A stretch of DNA of 50,364 nt from Sulfurimonas hongkongensis (GTDB taxonomy: Bacteria; Campylobacterota; Campylobacteria; Campylobacterales; Sulfurimonadaceae). How positions within the stretch are numbered: the stretch's first letter is position 1; each line of letters begins with the position of its first letter. Below, one piece after another: positions 25,311 to 34,784 of the stretch. The translations under genes were made by a program, and so were the position numbers. Under the pieces are notes generated by a model. That model saw only the letters and a list, made by a program, of their open reading frames with translations, was not told the origin of the DNA and searched no databases. The stretch spans positions 1 to 50,364 of the forward strand of contig NZ_AUPZ01000008.1 in NCBI RefSeq assembly GCF_000445475.1, given 5' to 3'.

Positions 25311-25988
25311 ATGCTAAAACAATTACTAGGTGCTACAAATTGGTCATCACTTGTCTCTTCACAGATGCAGATGAGTTACTTTATAAAATTAGAGAAGTTT
25401 ATAGAAAATGAGTACGAAACTAAAAAAATCTTTCCACCAAAAGAGCAGATATTTAGAGCATTTGAGTTAGTTAAACCAGAAGATGTAAAAGTTGTCATTA
25501 TTGGACAAGATCCATATCATGGACCTTCTCAAGCTAATGGTTTGGCCTTTTCAGTTGTAAAAGAGTGCAAAACTCCACCATCACTTAGAAATATTTTTGT
25601 AGAGCTTGTTGATGATATGGCTTGTTCTTATCCAAGTTCGCCAGATCTAACTCACTGGGCAAAAGAGGGTGTTTTACTAATAAACAGCGTCTTAAGTGTT
25701 GAGATGGCAAAAGCAAACTCTCATAAGAGCAGAGGATGGGAAGAGTTTACTAACTCTGTTATAAAAAAACTCTCAAAAGAGTATAAACATATAGTCTTTG
25801 TGCTTTGGGGAAATCCCTCACAAAAGAAAGAGAAGCTCATAGATACAAATAAGCATCTAATTCTAAAAGCTCCACACCCCTCGCCACTAAGTGCCTATAG
25901 AGGTTTTTTTGGCTCAAAACCTTTTTCAAAAGCAAATGCTTATCTAGCCAAACATAAAAGAGGCGAGATTAATTGGTGTTTGGATTGA
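25311..25988 (+). CDS. ung: Uracil-DNA glycosylase (family 1)
   Basis: A 225-residue enzyme that removes uracil from DNA as the first step of base excision repair. The catalytic water-activating loop GQDPYHGPSQANGLAFSV (Asp at ~67), the FVLWGNPSQKK strand and the DNA-intercalating loop APHPSPLSAYRGFFG with the catalytic His (~188) are intact. Length is normal for Ung. It follows the small membrane protein by 3 bp and converges on the endonuclease/phosphatase-fold gene. Confidence 0.95.
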   Translation: MLKQLLGATNWSSLVSSQMQMSYFIKLEKFIENEYETKKIFPPKEQIFRAFELVKPEDVKVVIIGQDPYHGPSQANGLAFSVVKECKTPPSLRNIFVELVDDMACSYPSSPDLTHWAKEGVLLINSVLSVEMAKANSHKSRGWEEFTNSVIKKLSKEYKHIVFVLWGNPSQKKEKLIDTNKHLILKAPHPSPLSAYRGFFGSKPFSKANAYLAKHKRGEINWCLD

Positions 25989-25993
25989 GTTTT

Positions 25994-26055
25994 TTCTTGG
26001 AAGCCACTTAGTACTTCAAAGCCCCACAGGGCGAAGCTAAAGCATCGCTTCCGAA
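25994..26055. terminator. Possible bidirectional terminator after ung
   Basis: GGAAGC (25999-26004) can pair with GCTTCC (26047-26052), and inside it GCGAAGC (26031-26037) with GCATCGC (26042-26048) around TAAA. A TTTTTT run precedes the left arm, which would be the U-tract for the minus-strand gene. The alternative pairings and lack of one clean stem keep this tentative. Confidence 0.35.
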
Positions 26056-26076
26056 AGTCTTGCCAGCTTAATATTA

Positions 26077-27087
26077 CTAGTTAGTTAATAGCTTAAACTT
26101 CGCCATAACAGGTAGATGGTCTGAATAACCTTCTCCTTTATGTCTTGGTATCCTTGCTTTTGAGATTTGCCATCTATAGATGTTTTTTTTCTTAAAGAGA
26201 TAGTCTCTTTGTAGATTTTTTATGCTTCCATCAAGATAGAACATCTCTCTTTTGTCTAACAAAGATTGAGAGATTAAGATATTGTCAAGTGCTTCTTTTT
26301 TACCTCTATAGATGTAAGTATATCTATCATCTGGGTCTGCATCATACCAGAGGTTATAAAAATTATTTTGTTCATATTTTGTATTTTTGGCTCTTTGAGT
26401 CTGTTTTACACTTCGTAAAACATGGTTGATGCCAGTTTTGCCGTTGGTATCATTTAATCTTCTTATACGCTCAAACTTTATGTACTCTTCATAGTCGGAG
26501 TTAAAGTCACCCAGTAAGATGATGTTTTTATCATATCCAATCTCTTGGATTCTATCTCTTAAGAGTTTAGCAGAAAAAATTCTTTTACTTTCAGGTTTTG
26601 ACTTTGAATTCCAGTGGTTTGCAAACAAGTAAAACTGGACTCCATCTATCTTAAACTTTGCCTCTAAGATATTTCTATATTTGTAAGTTTTTGTAACTTC
26701 TACTTCTTTAGTGTATACAAAGGGATACTTGCTTAAAATCGCTACATTTATAGCTGTATTTTTCTTGTTCGCAATTTTGTAAAATTCATAATAAAGTCCA
26801 GCTCTCTTTAGTGTAAAACGTAGGTCTTTTAGAGCTTTAAGGGAGTGAATCTCTTGTAGGGCTATGATGTCTGCATCTATCTCTTTTATGACTTTTGCAA
26901 TATTTTGTAGTTTGATTTTGTATGTTTTTTGATTCCAGTTACTCTTAGTATTTGGCTTATACTCTCTATATTTGTAGCCTTTTTTCTCTAAATCAAAAAG
27001 GTTTTCAACATTATAAGAGGCAATACTCAAAACTCTATCTCCAAAGAGTGTGCCAAGAAGAGCAAAGAGTAAAAAGAGATGTTTCAT
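26077..27087 (-). CDS. Secreted endonuclease/exonuclease/phosphatase-fold protein
   Basis: A 336-residue protein with a signal peptide (MKHLFLLFALLGTLFGD) and the EEP fold seen in DNase I-like nucleases. Motifs: IASYNVENLFD, DIIALQEIHS (Mg-binding Glu), FANHWNSKS (catalytic His), ILLGDFNSD, and SDHLPVMAKF at the end. It is expected to act in the periplasm or outside the cell on nucleic acid or another phosphodiester. Its start overlaps the stop of the M3 peptidase gene by one base (TAATG), making it the last gene of a leftward operon. Confidence 0.8.
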   Translation of the reverse strand: MKHLFLLFALLGTLFGDRVLSIASYNVENLFDLEKKGYKYREYKPNTKSNWNQKTYKIKLQNIAKVIKEIDADIIALQEIHSLKALKDLRFTLKRAGLYYEFYKIANKKNTAINVAILSKYPFVYTKEVEVTKTYKYRNILEAKFKIDGVQFYLFANHWNSKSKPESKRIFSAKLLRDRIQEIGYDKNIILLGDFNSDYEEYIKFERIRRLNDTNGKTGINHVLRSVKQTQRAKNTKYEQNNFYNLWYDADPDDRYTYIYRGKKEALDNILISQSLLDKREMFYLDGSIKNLQRDYLFKKKNIYRWQISKARIPRHKGEGYSDHLPVMAKFKLLTN

Positions 27088-29036
27088 TAGATGATTCCAT
27101 TTAATCTCAACAAGCTCTGCGCATCAGGCTCTCTGCCCATCAGAGTTTTAAAATACTCATCCATACTCTTTGCCCCTCCACCTTTTAGTACAATATCAAG
27201 ATAAGCCTTAGCTACGTTAGAGTCAAAAATCCCCTCATCAACCACGCTAAAAAAGAGATCAGCACTTAAAACCTCTGCCCATTTGTAACTGTAGTATCCA
27301 GCCGCATAACCACCTGCGAAGATATGAGAAAAGCCATTTTGAAACTTATTATATGCTGGTGGTTTTATAAGTGCAGTATCTTTTCTGATGGAATCTAGTA
27401 AGTCTTGAATACTCTCGCCACTATAAAGCTTTGAGTGGAGTTTAAAGTCAAACAAAGAGAACTCTAATTGTCTTAGCATCTGTGATGCTGACATAAAGTT
27501 TTTAGCACGAACAAGTCTCTCTATCATCTCATCTGGCAAAATTTCCTTTGTTTCATGATGAGATGCAAAGAGTTTTAAAACCTTTGGTTCATAAGCAAAG
27601 TTTTCTAAAAACTGTGATGGAAACTCAACTGCATCCCACTCCACTCCATTTACACCACTTACTTCAATCTCGCCAACTTCACTTAGTAGATGATGAATGG
27701 CATGACCCATCTCATGAAACAGAGTTACTACATCATCATGTCTTAAAAGTGATTTTTGCGTTTTACTAGATGGTGTAAAGTTACAAACTACAAAAGCAGA
27801 TGCAAGTTTTACTTCGCCATCTTTAGTTTTAGAGTGAGTCTCAAAGTTGTGCATCCACGCTCCGCCTCGCTTGCTTTTTCTAGCTTCAAGGTCAAGATAG
27901 ATTCTTGCTTTTAACTCGTCTTTTAGATAGATGTCATAAGCATTGGCTTTTTCATCCCAAAGCTTTTCATCCACTCTTACAAATGAGATGCCAAAGAGTC
28001 TATTTAAAAACTCAAATGTTCCATCTACTACTCTTGATTGCTCAAAATAAGGTCTATACTCCTCTTCATCTATCTCGTACTTCTTTTTTTTAAGCATCTC
28101 GCTATAGTAAGCAGTATCAAAACTCTCTAGTGGCTCTTTTGAGAGTGCTTGAACCTCTTTGAGCTCTTCTTTTGCCTGCTCTTTTGAGTTGTCTATTAGA
28201 GTTTGTAAAAAGTCTATAACGCTCTTTGTATCTTTTGCCATCTTAGATGCTAATGAGAGTTCTGCATAGTTACTAAAGCCTAAAATCTTGCTCATCTCAT
28301 CTTTTAAACTAAGAAGTTCATCTATGATGGCTGCATTTTCTGGAGATCTAGTAACATAAGCTTTGTAAAGCTCTTCTCTTATCTTGCAGTTAGGACCATA
28401 AGTCATGTAAGCTATGTATGATGGCATCTGAAGGGTGAATCTGTACTTTGTAACTCCATCCTCTTCAAACTTAGCACTCTCTATATCACTCTTTAAAAGT
28501 CCATCAACATCCTTTGCATCAGATGTTACATACTCATATGCATTGGTTGCATCTAGGAGGTTTTGAGAGAAGTCATTTGAGAGTTGGCTCTTTTTGATAT
28601 TTATCTCTTGAAGTCTTGTCTTTGACTTTTTATCAAGATGAGCACCGCTTAATTCAAAGTGCAAGATGTTTAAATCTAGAACTCTTTTTTGCTCAAAGTT
28701 TAAAGTTTTAGCTTCATCTTCTAAAATCTCTTTATAAGCCCTGTAAATCTCTATATTTTGAGATAGTTTTGTAGAGTAATCTGTAATGATGGGCAGAGAG
28801 TCGGCATATACTTTTTGCGATTCATCTGAATTGTTTACCGCATTTATGTGTGAGAGTGGCGAGAAAAACAGCTCAAGTCTCTCTTCATTTTCTTGTAGTG
28901 GTTTGACAAAAGAGCTATAACTCTTTTTATCAAGCTTGAGTAACTCATCAACGCTTTTATTATTTTGCTCTATAATCTTTTGTAAATCATCTATAAAACT
29001 CTCTAAATTTAGACTAAATTTTAAAAATTTGCTCAT
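27087..29036 (-). CDS. M3-family oligopeptidase (PrlC/OpdA-like)
   Basis: A 649-residue cytoplasmic zinc metallopeptidase of the thimet/oligopeptidase A family. The zinc site HEMGHAIHHLLSE lies at ~residues 440-452, with the third ligand Glu downstream in VEFPSQFLENFAYEP. The C-terminal FSHIFAGGYAAGYYSYKWAE segment lines the substrate channel. It degrades short peptides, including cleaved signal peptides in other bacteria, and would feed PepN. Overlaps of one base on both sides show it is coupled to the protease gene upstream and the EEP gene downstream. Confidence 0.9.
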   Translation of the reverse strand: MSKFLKFSLNLESFIDDLQKIIEQNNKSVDELLKLDKKSYSSFVKPLQENEERLELFFSPLSHINAVNNSDESQKVYADSLPIITDYSTKLSQNIEIYRAYKEILEDEAKTLNFEQKRVLDLNILHFELSGAHLDKKSKTRLQEINIKKSQLSNDFSQNLLDATNAYEYVTSDAKDVDGLLKSDIESAKFEEDGVTKYRFTLQMPSYIAYMTYGPNCKIREELYKAYVTRSPENAAIIDELLSLKDEMSKILGFSNYAELSLASKMAKDTKSVIDFLQTLIDNSKEQAKEELKEVQALSKEPLESFDTAYYSEMLKKKKYEIDEEEYRPYFEQSRVVDGTFEFLNRLFGISFVRVDEKLWDEKANAYDIYLKDELKARIYLDLEARKSKRGGAWMHNFETHSKTKDGEVKLASAFVVCNFTPSSKTQKSLLRHDDVVTLFHEMGHAIHHLLSEVGEIEVSGVNGVEWDAVEFPSQFLENFAYEPKVLKLFASHHETKEILPDEMIERLVRAKNFMSASQMLRQLEFSLFDFKLHSKLYSGESIQDLLDSIRKDTALIKPPAYNKFQNGFSHIFAGGYAAGYYSYKWAEVLSADLFFSVVDEGIFDSNVAKAYLDIVLKGGGAKSMDEYFKTLMGREPDAQSLLRLNGII

Positions 29037-30127
29037 TATCTATCTTCCTCATCTCTTTTTAATTTTATGGCTTTAAATCTATCTATCAAAATCTCATCAT
29101 ATTCATCAGAGAGTCTAAAGAGCCTCTCTAATGCAACTCTTCCCTCATCAAATGTGAGAGAAGAATCGACTATAAGATAAGATAGATAGATACTGTTTTC
29201 ATTTATGGAAAACTGCAAGTAGCTAAGGTTTTCATTCTCACTAAGAAGATAATCATAGATATTTTCTATATCCTCTTTTGGAATTCTACAAAGCTTAGAA
29301 TCACCGATAATGATGCCATTTTCATAGTAGTTAATCTCTATTCTTGCACTTCCATAGTCAACTCTCCACGAGGCTTGAGAGCGTCTTGAGAGGGTGACGT
29401 TTATGTTAAGTGAATCAAGTATATCTTCTAAGCGTTTTGTAGCACCTGATGGAGTGTAGCCTTTTCGTCTAAGCTTTGCAATCTCTAGCTTTGTACCACA
29501 CTCAGGGCAGTAGTCATTTTTGATATCTTTTTCTTTTATAAGATTTTTACAAGATGGACACTTTATGATGTTTATTTCGCCTACTTCTTTGAAATTTTGT
29601 ATAGCTTCTTTTACATAAAAGTGTGGAAGTGCAAAGCCTAGGTTATTGGCATTTTGAATGATAAAAGTATTTACACCTATAACATCGCCTTTGACGTTTA
29701 GGAGTGGTCCACCACTGTTTCCTGGGTTAATTGCCGCATCTATTTGGATGTACTCTAGGTCTTCATAGAGTCTTGATGCTTTTGAAACTATGCCTTCTGT
29801 AGCTGTATAGTTTAGTCCATAAGGGTGTCCTATGGCTATAGTTGTATCTCCATTTTTAACTCTGCTAGAAGAGAGTTTTAAAGGATTTTTCGGCTCATCA
29901 AACTCAGTTTTTATAAAAGCTAAATCATAATCACTATCATCATAAACAACCTTTGCGATAGTTCTTTTTATATCTTTTGAACTAACTACCACTTCTTTTA
30001 GTCCACCTACTACATGAGAGTTTGTCACAATTAAATCGCCCATGATAAAGCCACTTCCAGTTCCATAAGGTGTCATTATCTGGATGATGTTGTCTATATA
30101 AGTATCGAGTAGTGTTTGAGTTATCAT
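29036..30127 (-). CDS. Cytoplasmic trypsin-like serine protease with zinc ribbon and YbjN-like C-terminus
   Basis: A 363-residue protein in three parts. Residues 1-~180 are an S1C (DegP/HtrA-like) protease domain with an intact triad: H38 in TNSHVVG, D68 in DYDLAFI, S138 in NPGNSGGPL. A zinc ribbon follows (C190-x2-C193 ... C207-x2-C210). Residues ~225-363 look like a YbjN / type III-secretion-chaperone-like fold (SWRVDYGSARIEINYYENG). There is no PDZ domain, signal peptide or membrane helix, so it should act in the cytoplasm, unlike DegP. It is coupled to the unknown gene upstream (stop abuts start) and to the M3 peptidase downstream. Confidence 0.75.
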   Translation of the reverse strand: MITQTLLDTYIDNIIQIMTPYGTGSGFIMGDLIVTNSHVVGGLKEVVVSSKDIKRTIAKVVYDDSDYDLAFIKTEFDEPKNPLKLSSSRVKNGDTTIAIGHPYGLNYTATEGIVSKASRLYEDLEYIQIDAAINPGNSGGPLLNVKGDVIGVNTFIIQNANNLGFALPHFYVKEAIQNFKEVGEINIIKCPSCKNLIKEKDIKNDYCPECGTKLEIAKLRRKGYTPSGATKRLEDILDSLNINVTLSRRSQASWRVDYGSARIEINYYENGIIIGDSKLCRIPKEDIENIYDYLLSENENLSYLQFSINENSIYLSYLIVDSSLTFDEGRVALERLFRLSDEYDEILIDRFKAIKLKRDEEDR

Positions 30128-31444
30128 CTAAATCTCCTCAAAGTTTAGATGCTTTAGCTGTAAAAGATAGCTATTGCTAAACTCATTTAGAGATGAGAAG
30201 TTAAGCTTATCTCCAAAAGGTTTTAGCTCTTTATATCTTGCTTGATGTGGAACTATGGTATCGTTGATTCTGGCTTTGATGGCTTTTTTAGCAAAGATTT
30301 TTTTGTCTTTGTCATAAAGTACACTATAACCTAGTGCTTTAAAAAAAGTCGGATTTTGAATCTTAACTAGAGTATGCAGAAGCCTTTTTACAATAGGATT
30401 TAGCCCATAATTGTATAAAATATAAAAAGGAATATATCTATAGATGGTAGGTATGATCTGATTGTAGCGATTGTTTTTATACCATCTTATTTTTATAAAC
30501 GATTCATCTATAAAGTTGGAGATTTCTTCATGTGAAACCTTCTCCATCGGGTTAAAAGTGTATTTTGCACTATAAAATTTTTTGCTAAACTCTTTAAAAT
30601 CCATGTTCTTAAGTTTCTCTACGTACTTTCTTAGCTCTTCATTTTTGTACTCAGTTGAGAGGTTCTCATCACTAAAATATATCCGTATTTTTTTACTCAT
30701 CTTTTGATAAACATCACATTTTATGATTAAAAGGTAGTCAATTTTAAAGAGTAGATGCAGGTATAAAAAAGCCTGCATCCCAGCATTATCATTTGTTGGG
30801 AGTGTAAGTATCTTTGCTTCTAGTTCATCTATCCACTTATGCAAAAACTCATACTTAATCTTTAGCTCATCATCTTCTAGTTTTACAATATGAGAAGAAT
30901 CTTCAAGTCTGATATCTTTAAATTCACTCTTTAAATACTCTTTGTCAAAGTCAGCATTTAGAGCAATCTCTCGAAGTGGAAAAAATATCTTTTGTGGAGA
31001 TGCAGTTATATTGTCATGATAGAGTTTTAGCTTTATAAACTCACCATCGCTTGAGTAATTAGCATAAGTTAGTTGGTAGTTTCTCTCTAAGATGTAGCGT
31101 TTTAGTGCAACCGTAGCTTCTTTAGTCTTTATCATCACAACTTGCGCGTAAAGAGACTCTTTCGTTACAACTCCTGTGACTCTTGCACTCCCTTGAAATA
31201 TCTCAAACTCTAGCTTTTCATCATCTCTTATAATTGTGATGTTTTTGTTTGAGATTTGATTTGTGAAGTTCTCTAGCGTTTTGAGGAAAAACTCATAAGC
31301 ATCTAGTATCTCATGCTTCTCAAAAGATTCATAAGACTTGTTAAAAAGCTCCTCTTCATTAGGGGAGAGTGAAGCATTTATGCCTCTGCCAAAAGGATGG
31401 CGAAGTTCTGTTATTTTAGTATCAAAAAAGTTAAACCAGTTCAA
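30128..31444 (-). CDS. Protein of unknown function, partner of the serine protease
   Basis: A 438-residue, mostly helical protein with no signal peptide or clear membrane segment. I do not recognise a family. Residues ~60-180 (GSARVTGVVTKESLYAQVVM and GEFIKLKLYHDN) loosely resemble the YbjN-like fold also present at the end of the neighbouring protease. The remainder is basic, with several aromatic stretches such as IIPTIYRYIPFYILYNYG. Its stop lies directly against the protease start, so the two proteins are made together and may form an enzyme/adaptor or enzyme/substrate pair. That is inference from gene order. Confidence 0.6.
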   Translation of the reverse strand: MNWFNFFDTKITELRHPFGRGINASLSPNEEELFNKSYESFEKHEILDAYEFFLKTLENFTNQISNKNITIIRDDEKLEFEIFQGSARVTGVVTKESLYAQVVMIKTKEATVALKRYILERNYQLTYANYSSDGEFIKLKLYHDNITASPQKIFFPLREIALNADFDKEYLKSEFKDIRLEDSSHIVKLEDDELKIKYEFLHKWIDELEAKILTLPTNDNAGMQAFLYLHLLFKIDYLLIIKCDVYQKMSKKIRIYFSDENLSTEYKNEELRKYVEKLKNMDFKEFSKKFYSAKYTFNPMEKVSHEEISNFIDESFIKIRWYKNNRYNQIIPTIYRYIPFYILYNYGLNPIVKRLLHTLVKIQNPTFFKALGYSVLYDKDKKIFAKKAIKARINDTIVPHQARYKELKPFGDKLNFSSLNEFSNSYLLQLKHLNFEEI

Positions 31445-31511
31445 AAGTTTCCTATATTAAAGAGTATTTGTAATTTCTTTGCAATTATAGCATGCTTAAA
31501 AAAAAGCTATG

Positions 31512-34500
31512 CTATAAAATAGAAGTCATAATTTGATTTACAGTGATGCTAACCTCTTCGATACTCTTTGTCTCTTTTGACATAAAAAGTTCTATGTTAG
31601 CTCTCATATCTTCAAATGACTCTTGTTCATTTTCTAGATACTCTCTAAAAGCCTCCTGAGGTGTTTCGTTTACTCTTTGAAATTCCAAAACTTTGACGGT
31701 AAAATGAACCACGATAAACTCTATATACTGGAGGACTTGATGTCTTAGGATTTTTTGGCTACTAGATGCTATATCTATTGCATTTAGGGATGCTATCATC
31801 TCTAAAATCTTAAACTCATTTACTACAAAGTAAAAAAGCACTGCAACATCTTTAAAAGAGTGAAGTGAATTTTCTTTTACCATAATAGCAGCTACTGCAA
31901 ACTTTAGGTAGTCTATAGCACTAAAGAAAAGGTTAAACTTTTGGTTGTCATCTAAGATTTTTGTAATCTTTGAGTCATTCATATTGCCTAAAATCTCAAA
32001 AAGTTCCTCTTTGTAGTCTAGTATATGATTTACATCTACTTGATGTTTAGCTAGGTACCTTAACATCCATCTAGTAGTAAATCCTAGAGTCCTCTCTATC
32101 TCATCTAGGAGTTTGTACTGAAGCTTTACATTCATCTTAAAATCATTTCTATATATCTCATATCTTATATCATTAGCATCAAAGAGTTGGTTTGTGATGA
32201 GGTATGACTTTATCTTTAGTAAAAAGCCATCTCTTCCTATTTTGTTAAAGTCAGAAATAAAGGTAGCGCCTTGAAGGTTTACTATAGTATCTGCCATGAT
32301 TGTAGCTATGATTTCACGACGAAGGGGGTGGTTTTGAATTTCATGTTCATAAGCACTTATAAATGATTTTGGAAAGTATTTAAATAAAAATTGATTCGCA
32401 AAACTCTCATCAACAAGGGTAGAATTAAGTAAAATATTTTTAATAAATATCTTAGAATTAGAGATAAGTGAACTAATGATTGGTCTAACAATAGAGCCAG
32501 CAGGACAAAGTATCTCAGAGATATTTTCGTTTTTAGGTATAAAGTTATCTACTCTTTTAAAGGTTGATAGATTGGTCTCTAAAACCTCAATACTTGATAG
32601 AAAATCATCCAAATAGCGATGACTTAAACTAGAGTCTCGCGAAATTGCTAGAGATTGGTGATAATTGCTCCATAAAACTAAGTTTACTACTTGCTCAGTT
32701 AAGTCTTTTAGTGTTTTTTTAGCACCTTCTTCACTTAAAAGATTTTTTGATTTTATGATATTAAGGAGTATTTTTAAATTTACTTCATGGTCAGATGTAT
32801 TTACTCCAGCAGCGTTGTCTATTGCATCTAGATTCAACTCTCCGCCAGCTCTTGCATACTCTATTCTAGCTCTTTGAGTAAAACCTAAGTTTCCACCCTC
32901 ACATACAACTTTAGCCCTTAACTCAGTTGCGTCTAGTCTAACTGCTTCATTTTGTTTATCGCCAAGGTCTAAGTTTGACTCAAGAGAACTTTTAACATAG
33001 GTTCCAACTCCACCATTAAAGAGCATATCAACTCTCATCATTAGCATTTTTTTAGCTAACTCTTCTCCACTAAGAGTCTTTTTAGTAGTGCCAAGCAGTT
33101 TTTTTATCTCCTCACTTATCTCTATACTCTTTTGTGAACGTAAAAATACGCCTCCACCTTTAGAGATAAGCTCTTTATTATAAGCACTCCAACTTCCGTT
33201 TTTGGCTGTAAAGAGTCTCAAACGCTCTTTATAACTAATCTCTACATCAGGGTCTGGGTCTATGAAAATCTCTTTGTGGGAGATTGCACCTAGAAGTTTA
33301 AACATCCTAGAATAGAGCATCCCATTTCCAAAAACATCCCCATTCATACTTCCGATGCCAGCTATCGTGATGCTCTGCTCTTTTATATTTATACCTCTTT
33401 CTATAAAAAATCTCTCAGAAGATACCAATGCACCACGAGCTGTAATACCTAAATCTTTGTGTCCAAAACCATTGCTTCCACCACTAGCAAAAGCATCACC
33501 TAGCCAGTAGGAGCGGCTCTTTGCTATCTCGTTTGCTACATCACTCATAGATGCAGTACCTTTATCAGCTGCAACAACAAAGTAGTAGTCATCTCCATCA
33601 TAAGCTACAACCCTTTTATCTCTTACTATCTCTCCATCAACTCTGTTGTCAACAAGATCTAAAAGATTATTTATAAATGCACTATAAATGCTTTTAAACA
33701 GATCTTTTGTTATAGTAGATTCCTCTTTATGTATAACAAATCCACCTTTAGCGCCATCTGGAATGATGATGGAGTTTTTGCCCTCTTGAGTGAGCATAAG
33801 TGACTTTGTCTCTTGGCGATAATCCTCATGTCTCTCGCTCCATCTAAGTCCTCCACGGCTTATTTTGCTCATTCTTAAGTGCACACCGCTAAACTCAGGA
33901 TGATACACAAAAATCTCTATATTTGGTTGAAGCCCTTTAAGGTTTTGAGCATAAGATGCGGTATCTATTTTAAAAGCTATTTGTGGGTTGTTAAAAAAGT
34001 AGTTTGTTCTAGTTAGGTTTTGAATGAGTGCATAGGTGAGTTTTAAAATTTTGTCATCCATAATATTTGGAACATCTTTTATAAGCTCTTCTAAATGTGA
34101 CTCTAACTCTTTTAAAAGCTTATCTCTTTTGGTCTGTTCTGGATTAAATTTTGTCATAAAATAATCAATAAAAAGTTTAGATATCTGAGGATATGTTGTG
34201 ATAGTATTTAGTATCGCTTCTTGATTTATCGAGATAACAGACTGGTCAATATACTCAATCATAGCACGAAGAAGTAGCACTTCTCTAATAGAGAGGTTTT
34301 GAGAAAATACTAAAGAGTATAGCTTACATCTAAATAGAGCATTGCCTAAAAGTGAGTCTGAAATAACTCTCTGGACATTTAGTTTTGAGTTTTTTAAGCT
34401 CTTTATGTCATCTAGTTTTAGGTTAAATTTATTTAAATAGATTTGCTGCTTACCTTTTTTTATAGTATAGGTAATCTCATCTATTATGATAAAGCCAAAA

Positions 34501-34688
34501 TCATGCAAAACTGGAAGTATTGAAGATAAGTATATCTGTTTTGAAGAGTAAATATATATAAAGGGAAGTTTTGAATCATCAACAATCTCTGTGATGATTT
34601 TTTTCTCTAAAACATCACTGTAGAGTTCATCAGAAATAGTTGGGCTGTCTTTAGAAATAGCAGTCGAATTTGTAGAAGAAGATTTCAT
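31512..34688 (-). CDS. Large NAD-specific glutamate dehydrogenase
   Basis: A 1058-residue member of the large NAD-GDH group (Bac_GDH), shorter than the ~1600-residue proteobacterial form. The core motif FSGVHLRMSKISRGGLRWSERHEDYR is followed by IIIPDGAKGGFVIHK with the catalytic lysine, DKGTASMSDVANEIA, and the nucleotide-binding ITIAGIGSMNGDVFGNGMLYSR. It deaminates glutamate to 2-oxoglutarate and so connects to the proline-to-glutamate route encoded at 20-24 kb. The N-terminal ~200 residues are divergent. It may head the leftward gene run; 67 bp separate it from the unknown gene. Confidence 0.88.
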   Translation of the reverse strand: MKSSSTNSTAISKDSPTISDELYSDVLEKKIITEIVDDSKLPFIYIYSSKQIYLSSILPVLHDFGFIIIDEITYTIKKGKQQIYLNKFNLKLDDIKSLKNSKLNVQRVISDSLLGNALFRCKLYSLVFSQNLSIREVLLLRAMIEYIDQSVISINQEAILNTITTYPQISKLFIDYFMTKFNPEQTKRDKLLKELESHLEELIKDVPNIMDDKILKLTYALIQNLTRTNYFFNNPQIAFKIDTASYAQNLKGLQPNIEIFVYHPEFSGVHLRMSKISRGGLRWSERHEDYRQETKSLMLTQEGKNSIIIPDGAKGGFVIHKEESTITKDLFKSIYSAFINNLLDLVDNRVDGEIVRDKRVVAYDGDDYYFVVAADKGTASMSDVANEIAKSRSYWLGDAFASGGSNGFGHKDLGITARGALVSSERFFIERGINIKEQSITIAGIGSMNGDVFGNGMLYSRMFKLLGAISHKEIFIDPDPDVEISYKERLRLFTAKNGSWSAYNKELISKGGGVFLRSQKSIEISEEIKKLLGTTKKTLSGEELAKKMLMMRVDMLFNGGVGTYVKSSLESNLDLGDKQNEAVRLDATELRAKVVCEGGNLGFTQRARIEYARAGGELNLDAIDNAAGVNTSDHEVNLKILLNIIKSKNLLSEEGAKKTLKDLTEQVVNLVLWSNYHQSLAISRDSSLSHRYLDDFLSSIEVLETNLSTFKRVDNFIPKNENISEILCPAGSIVRPIISSLISNSKIFIKNILLNSTLVDESFANQFLFKYFPKSFISAYEHEIQNHPLRREIIATIMADTIVNLQGATFISDFNKIGRDGFLLKIKSYLITNQLFDANDIRYEIYRNDFKMNVKLQYKLLDEIERTLGFTTRWMLRYLAKHQVDVNHILDYKEELFEILGNMNDSKITKILDDNQKFNLFFSAIDYLKFAVAAIMVKENSLHSFKDVAVLFYFVVNEFKILEMIASLNAIDIASSSQKILRHQVLQYIEFIVVHFTVKVLEFQRVNETPQEAFREYLENEQESFEDMRANIELFMSKETKSIEEVSITVNQIMTSIL

Positions 34689-34784
34689 TAGAATTCCTTA
34701 TAAAAATTAATTTAATTGTAACACATTTTGAATTCTTTGGACATGTGTTGTATGATACATTTAACTCAAAAGGTAGGAGAAACT

